IMG/VR virus record: IMGVR_UViG_3300025162_000138
Location: 1-30,429 of that record
Strand: one strand, 5' to 3'
Length of the DNA: 30,429 nt
Origin: a virus
A model generated the notes under the pieces. That model saw nothing but the letters and a program-made list of their open reading frames with translations, was not told the origin of the DNA and made no database searches. A program made the translations under genes and the position numbers. Of this stretch, positions 27,160-30,429 are shown piece by piece. Within the stretch, counting starts at the first letter, position 1, and every line of letters starts with the position of its first letter.

Positions 27160-27678
27160 TTAAACCTCCACTGCAAACATTTCAAAGGGCATCCACTCCC
27201 CTAAAGTTCCGGCATAATTCTGTGCCGTTCCTCCATCTACCCTTACCTGAAAAACAAAGGTATGAGCACCAACGGAGAGGCCTGTAAAGAGAGCTAAGCC
27301 GGACACCATAAAGGTCTGAGAGGAAACACTAAACCCGGAACCAAACAAGCGTGTTTCAGTTCCTCCATCCCGGTTAATCCTAAAATATACATTCTGTTGG
27401 CTTAAGGTTCTCCACCCACTTCTTATAGATACTATTATATTACCTGAATTAGTATTAAGAGATACCGAGGCACCTCCTCTATTCGCATAACTGGTAGAGG
27501 TAAAAGAGTTATCATCATTAAGGTTTACTCTGCTTATCCCGGTAGTTATTGCGTTCCTAAGTATAGAGGGAGCACCTGTTAACCCCTGAGCTAAGGCAGT
27601 AAGATTAGCCTGTAAGAGATTCATTTTTGCCGAGGCTAACACCTCATTAAAACTAAAGCTTAAGTTATTCCAACCCAT
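27160..27678 (-). CDS. Tail fibre / tip protein
   Basis: A 172-residue protein. The N-terminus, 'FSFNEVLASAKMNLLQANLTALAQGLTGAP', matches a short attachment motif common in tail fibre-type proteins ('LTAAKMNQLQDNFxAL...GAP'). The rest is a beta-sandwich ('GNIIVSIRSGWRTLSQQNVYFRINRDGG', 'SVGAHTFVFQVRVDGGTAQN', read in parts) similar to C1q- or fibre-head-like folds. It likely forms part of the receptor-binding tip. It lies between the hub protein and the ATP-grasp gene. Confidence 0.75.
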   Translation of the reverse strand: MGWNNLSFSFNEVLASAKMNLLQANLTALAQGLTGAPSILRNAITTGISRVNLNDDNSFTSTSYANRGGASVSLNTNSGNIIVSIRSGWRTLSQQNVYFRINRDGGTETRLFGSGFSVSSQTFMVSGLALFTGLSVGAHTFVFQVRVDGGTAQNYAGTLGEWMPFEMFAVEV

Positions 27679-27686
27679 ATAGCCTC

Positions 27687-29372
27687 CTATAGTAATAAGT
27701 TTTTCTCTAATTGTCCGAGAGTAGAATCATCAAGCTCTAAGTAATTAGTAAACCCTGCAGCTATTATCTTTCCGGTTATAGTTGCCTCTAATTTATCTAA
27801 ATCTAAATTAACCTGTTCTATCCTTACCGCCTGCCCTATTAACCCTAAAAGAGTATCTGTTAAGGTTATACCATCATAAACCTGAAATGTAAACCCGGAG
27901 AGAAAGGTAGTAACCTGAATCCGCTGAGCCGGGTAAACGGTATCAACTAAGAGCCTCTGAGCTAAGTTAAGAGCTGAGGCCGAGGTATAGTGCCATATAG
28001 TAGTATCCTGCACTATATTAGTTACTACCCCATAAATAGCCTGACTCCCTGAGTCATCAGCAGTTTCACTTCCAGCCCAGCTTGAGGTAGAAGTATCATA
28101 GCCATAATATACCTGTTGCCTATTGAATAAATCCGTTGAATCTATATCAAGTATAGCTATATCTTTCTTATTAGCTCCTACTAAAGAATATACCGGAACT
28201 ATCCCGGTATTACCCCACCAAGTTACCCGGATTTTACCATCACTCTCACAATATACCGCTGAATTAGTTGTCTTGATATAACTCTGTAGAATAGTTACTA
28301 TATCCTGCCCGGTAAACTCCGCACTTAAAGCCATAGATATTCCGGTGCAGTAGGCCTTCCACGCAAGCCAAGCGGTATAATCTATATCCTTATTTGCGGT
28401 AGAGGTAGTAGAATCAAGGCCTCCATAGGTAGTTAAAATATCCCAGAGTAAATCTGCCGGGTTTATATTTGTAAAATCTACCGGAGAACCTTCCGCACCT
28501 ATTACCTTAGTAGCTAAATAATAAAACTTATCCTTAAGGCCTATATCTACAGCATTACTATTAAACCGAGTTGTAAGTAATTTATTCTTAGAGAGTGCTA
28601 AGAACTCTACCGGAGGAGGAAAGGCCGGGTCAATAAAACTTAACCTTAGCTCTATATCCTGAGTAAAGTATCTACCGGGATTAAATATAACATCCTTCCA
28701 CCTTCCATCTGTATTATCTACCCCTATAGTAATATCTCCTGAGGTTACTTGGTCACCCCTCTTTTGTATCTGGCCATAAGATTTTACTATTGAGGAGAGG
28801 TCAGCGGTAACAAATACCGGGTAAATATCCGCAGTATCAGTTCCGCTTGAACTAAATCCTATACTTATACTGGCTCCCGGATTCCCCGGAGCAGTAGGAG
28901 TCATTACCGGAGAGCCATCAAAGTAAATCTCCCCGGAGTTACCCTGCATAACTATCTTATAGGTATGAACCGCTGAGGAGGGGTCAATAGCATAAACCTG
29001 AGAGGTTACAGGGTTTACTATAGCTCCCGGAGAACCGCCGGGATAAGTTCCATATATCTGTATATCTTGAGAGTAAGTATCATCTCCGAGGTGAATAGTA
29101 AGTATCCCTCCGGCTGTAACTTGAGCCTTAACCTCTAAGATAGTTTCAGCTCCGTTATTAGCCGGATTAGGAATACCCATACTATAGTTATCTAATAGAG
29201 TAAGCTTTCCTCCGGCAACCGAGGCCGGGCCACTTACTCCCCATTTAGGAGCAGAGGCCTCCGGGAGATTCTCAGCGGTATAAATAGGGTAGTTTTTAAA
29301 GATAAAGCTTAAGGCCGGAGTAGAGGCCTGAGCATCTAATTTATTCCTAAAGTCAGGTGATACTGGTATCAT
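27687..29372 (-). CDS. Tail hub / baseplate protein with lectin-like insert
   Basis: A 561-residue protein. The N-terminus 'VSPDFRNKLDAQASTPALSF' is typical of tail-tip proteins. Residues about 40-195 look like a concanavalin-type jelly roll ('SGPASVAGGKLTLLDN', 'TILEVKAQVTAGGILTIHLG', 'HTYKIVMQGNSGEIYFDGSPV'), probably glycan-binding. From about 200 on it follows a hub pattern: 'GDITIGVDNTDGRWKD', 'DLLWDILTTYGGLDS', 'VTILQSYIKTTNSAVYCESDGKIRV', 'DLFNRQQVYYGYD' and 'QAVRIEQVNLDLDKLEATITGK'. It likely makes the base of the tail tip and binds host sugar. Confidence 0.78.
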   Translation of the reverse strand: MIPVSPDFRNKLDAQASTPALSFIFKNYPIYTAENLPEASAPKWGVSGPASVAGGKLTLLDNYSMGIPNPANNGAETILEVKAQVTAGGILTIHLGDDTYSQDIQIYGTYPGGSPGAIVNPVTSQVYAIDPSSAVHTYKIVMQGNSGEIYFDGSPVMTPTAPGNPGASISIGFSSSGTDTADIYPVFVTADLSSIVKSYGQIQKRGDQVTSGDITIGVDNTDGRWKDVIFNPGRYFTQDIELRLSFIDPAFPPPVEFLALSKNKLLTTRFNSNAVDIGLKDKFYYLATKVIGAEGSPVDFTNINPADLLWDILTTYGGLDSTTSTANKDIDYTAWLAWKAYCTGISMALSAEFTGQDIVTILQSYIKTTNSAVYCESDGKIRVTWWGNTGIVPVYSLVGANKKDIAILDIDSTDLFNRQQVYYGYDTSTSSWAGSETADDSGSQAIYGVVTNIVQDTTIWHYTSASALNLAQRLLVDTVYPAQRIQVTTFLSGFTFQVYDGITLTDTLLGLIGQAVRIEQVNLDLDKLEATITGKIIAAGFTNYLELDDSTLGQLEKNLLL

Positions 29373-29373
29373 T

Positions 29374-29748
29374 TTAAACCTCTTGGAGAATTAAGTTGCC
29401 ATCATAAACTGTTTCCCATGTATACTCACTCATAGAGGAGAGAGGCCGGGAGGGGTTAGTAATCATAACTATAAAACTTGTATAAGGAGTATTCGGCATA
29501 TCCGGGAAAAAAGTAAGAAGGGTTAAGCTCTCCCTCCATAAGTTTATCTGGTCTGCGGTTACTTTATCTATAAGCTTAAGAGGTATCTCCCACTTTCTTT
29601 TTAGATACTTCTTATAAACATATAAGTTACCTGCCTCTGCCCGGTTAATTAAAAGCTCCAACTCATCAGGCTTATTATATCCCTGAACCGGAGAAAAGTT
29701 AAGAGTAGTTATACTATCTGTAAGTTTAAAAACTTCTACATAGCTCAT
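29374..29748 (-). CDS. Tail protein (distal tail region)
   Basis: A 124-residue protein in the slot directly after the tape measure, where distal-tail or minor tail proteins are encoded. 'YVEVFKLTDSITTLNFSPVQGYN', 'YKKYLKRKWEIPLKLI', 'ADQINLWRESLTLLTFFPDMPNTPYTSFIVMI' fit a beta-sandwich tail component. It overlaps the tape measure by ATGA and the hub by spacing of one base. No finer assignment is possible. Confidence 0.65.
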   Translation of the reverse strand: MSYVEVFKLTDSITTLNFSPVQGYNKPDELELLINRAEAGNLYVYKKYLKRKWEIPLKLIDKVTADQINLWRESLTLLTFFPDMPNTPYTSFIVMITNPSRPLSSMSEYTWETVYDGNLILQEV

Positions 29749-30429
29749 ATATTATTCACCTTTGAAACGGAAGTCATTTTACCTTCTTTAGAGAGTTGAC
29801 TAAAAGCCTGTAGCATTTTCTTTTCAACTACCTCCTTAATCAGCTTAGGGTCTGCCTTTAGCCAGTCCTGAAAGGAGGTTACTCCGGGAAATTGAATCTG
29901 AATATTTGAGATAGTAACCCCTCCCCCACCTCCTCCGAGTAGGCTCTTTCCCTGAGGAGAGTTTAAGGGTATTATAGCCTCCCTCCCTCTCTCTCCAAAT
30001 ACTACCGGAGTTGCACCATTAGATATACCTCCCTCTGCCATCATAGGAACGGAGGATATTTTAGCTACATTAGCTAAGCCGGATACTATAGCTGTTCCCA
30101 TAGCTATAAAAGAAAAGGGAGGAGGATAAGTTGCTAAGGCCTTATTAGCTGCAGCATAAGTGTCCATAGTTGCCTGAGCTATTGCAGCGGTCTTTCCTAC
30201 CGCTGAGGCCTCTCCAAAGGCCGAGGTTAAAGAACCCATAAACCCGGAGAGTATCCCTATTTGAGCTTCAAACTCTTTCTGCCATACTGCAGTTATATTA
30301 GTTGCTAATTTATTCTCTCTGGCTAAACGGATTTGATTATACTCCTGCTGAGTTAGTTCCTTATTAGCTAACTGATTTTTATAATTCTCTAAGTCTGAGT
30401 TATAAGTTTCATTAAGTAAATCTATCTCC
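29745..30429 (-). CDS. Tape-measure protein, C-terminal part (cut by window edge)
   Basis: The frame is open without a stop from 29745 to the right edge (about 228 codons). The first part read (from 30428) is helical and charged ('NQLANKELTQQEYNQIRLAR'), followed by 'WQKEFEAQIGILSGFMGSLTSAF'. Then come Ala/Gly-rich segments ('AIAQATMDTYAAANKALATYPPPFSF', read in parts) and the motif 'MAEGGISNGATPVVFGERGREAIIPL', a hallmark of tape-measure C-termini. An internal Met at 30239 is not the true start. The N-terminus is probably the fragment at 1-18. Confidence 0.9.
   Translation of the reverse strand, partial: EIDLLNETYNSDLENYKNQLANKELTQQEYNQIRLARENKLATNITAVWQKEFEAQIGILSGFMGSLTSAFGEASAVGKTAAIAQATMDTYAAANKALATYPPPFSFIAMGTAIVSGLANVAKISSVPMMAEGGISNGATPVVFGERGREAIIPLNSPQGKSLLGGGGGGVTISNIQIQFPGVTSFQDWLKADPKLIKEVVEKKMLQAFSQLSKEGKMTSVSKVNNI

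Noticed and set aside
1-30429. tRNA genes, CRISPR arrays, insertion sequences
   Set aside because: I saw no tRNA-like cloverleaf, no spaced repeat array and no transposase frame in the window.

Overview
This window is most of the genome of a tailed bacteriophage with a siphovirus-like long tail. Every gene I can support lies on the minus strand, so transcription runs from high to low coordinates. Head genes are Mu-like (gp28-like terminase, gp29 portal fused to a gpF domain, gpI-like protease with a scaffold part, gp36-like connector, gpG-like morphogenesis protein). Replication and recombination follow a RecT / PD-(D/E)XK exonuclease / replisome organiser / DnaC-like loader plan. Ribosome sites are strong GGAGG types and promoters look like ordinary sigma-70 sites, so the host is a bacterium, but I cannot name it. 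I see no integrase, repressor, endolysin, DNA polymerase or tRNA. The tape-measure gene is cut by both ends of the window (start at the left edge, C-terminus at the right edge). The two edges do not join in frame, so part of that gene, and perhaps more, is missing.

Layout in transcription order: (1) 30429-25847, tail tip: tape-measure C-terminus, two tail proteins, a fibre-like protein and a PurD-like ATP-grasp enzyme. (2) 25846-17200, early/middle genes: a regulatory gap with a good promoter, micro-ORFs, a DUF932-like protein, a ribbon-helix-helix regulator, RecT, exonuclease, a coiled-coil protein, a structured leader, replication initiator and helicase loader, then many very small genes, several of them cysteine-rich. 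(3) 17177-15403, a DNA-modification pair: a CmoA-like carboxy-SAM synthase homologue overlapping by ATGA with a C5-cytosine DNA methyltransferase. (4) 15270-432, packaging, head and tail-tube genes, with two large glycosyltransferase genes placed between terminase, portal and protease. (5) 405-1, a terminator, a small membrane protein and the start of the tape measure.

The most exciting system is the pair in (3). The methyltransferase has the usual catalytic motifs, but the conserved Asn of motif X (GN-A-VPP) is Arg (GRAVPP). The neighbouring gene resembles CmoA, which makes carboxy-S-adenosylmethionine. A positively charged residue at this motif X position is what lets an engineered DNA methyltransferase use carboxy-SAM. 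I infer that the pair puts 5-carboxymethylcytosine into phage DNA. The ATP-grasp enzyme and glycosyltransferases could act further on the DNA or on virion proteins, but that is speculative.

Other signals: GATC is nearly absent except for 12 sites packed into 2959-3757, which marks a foreign lectin-like module; CCGG is strongly over-represented; five promoters share a T-x-x-ACA / 17-bp / TATAAT-like layout; one promoter opens directly onto a 66-nt three-way-junction element ending in six Us just before the capsid genes; a G-quadruplex motif follows the major capsid gene.
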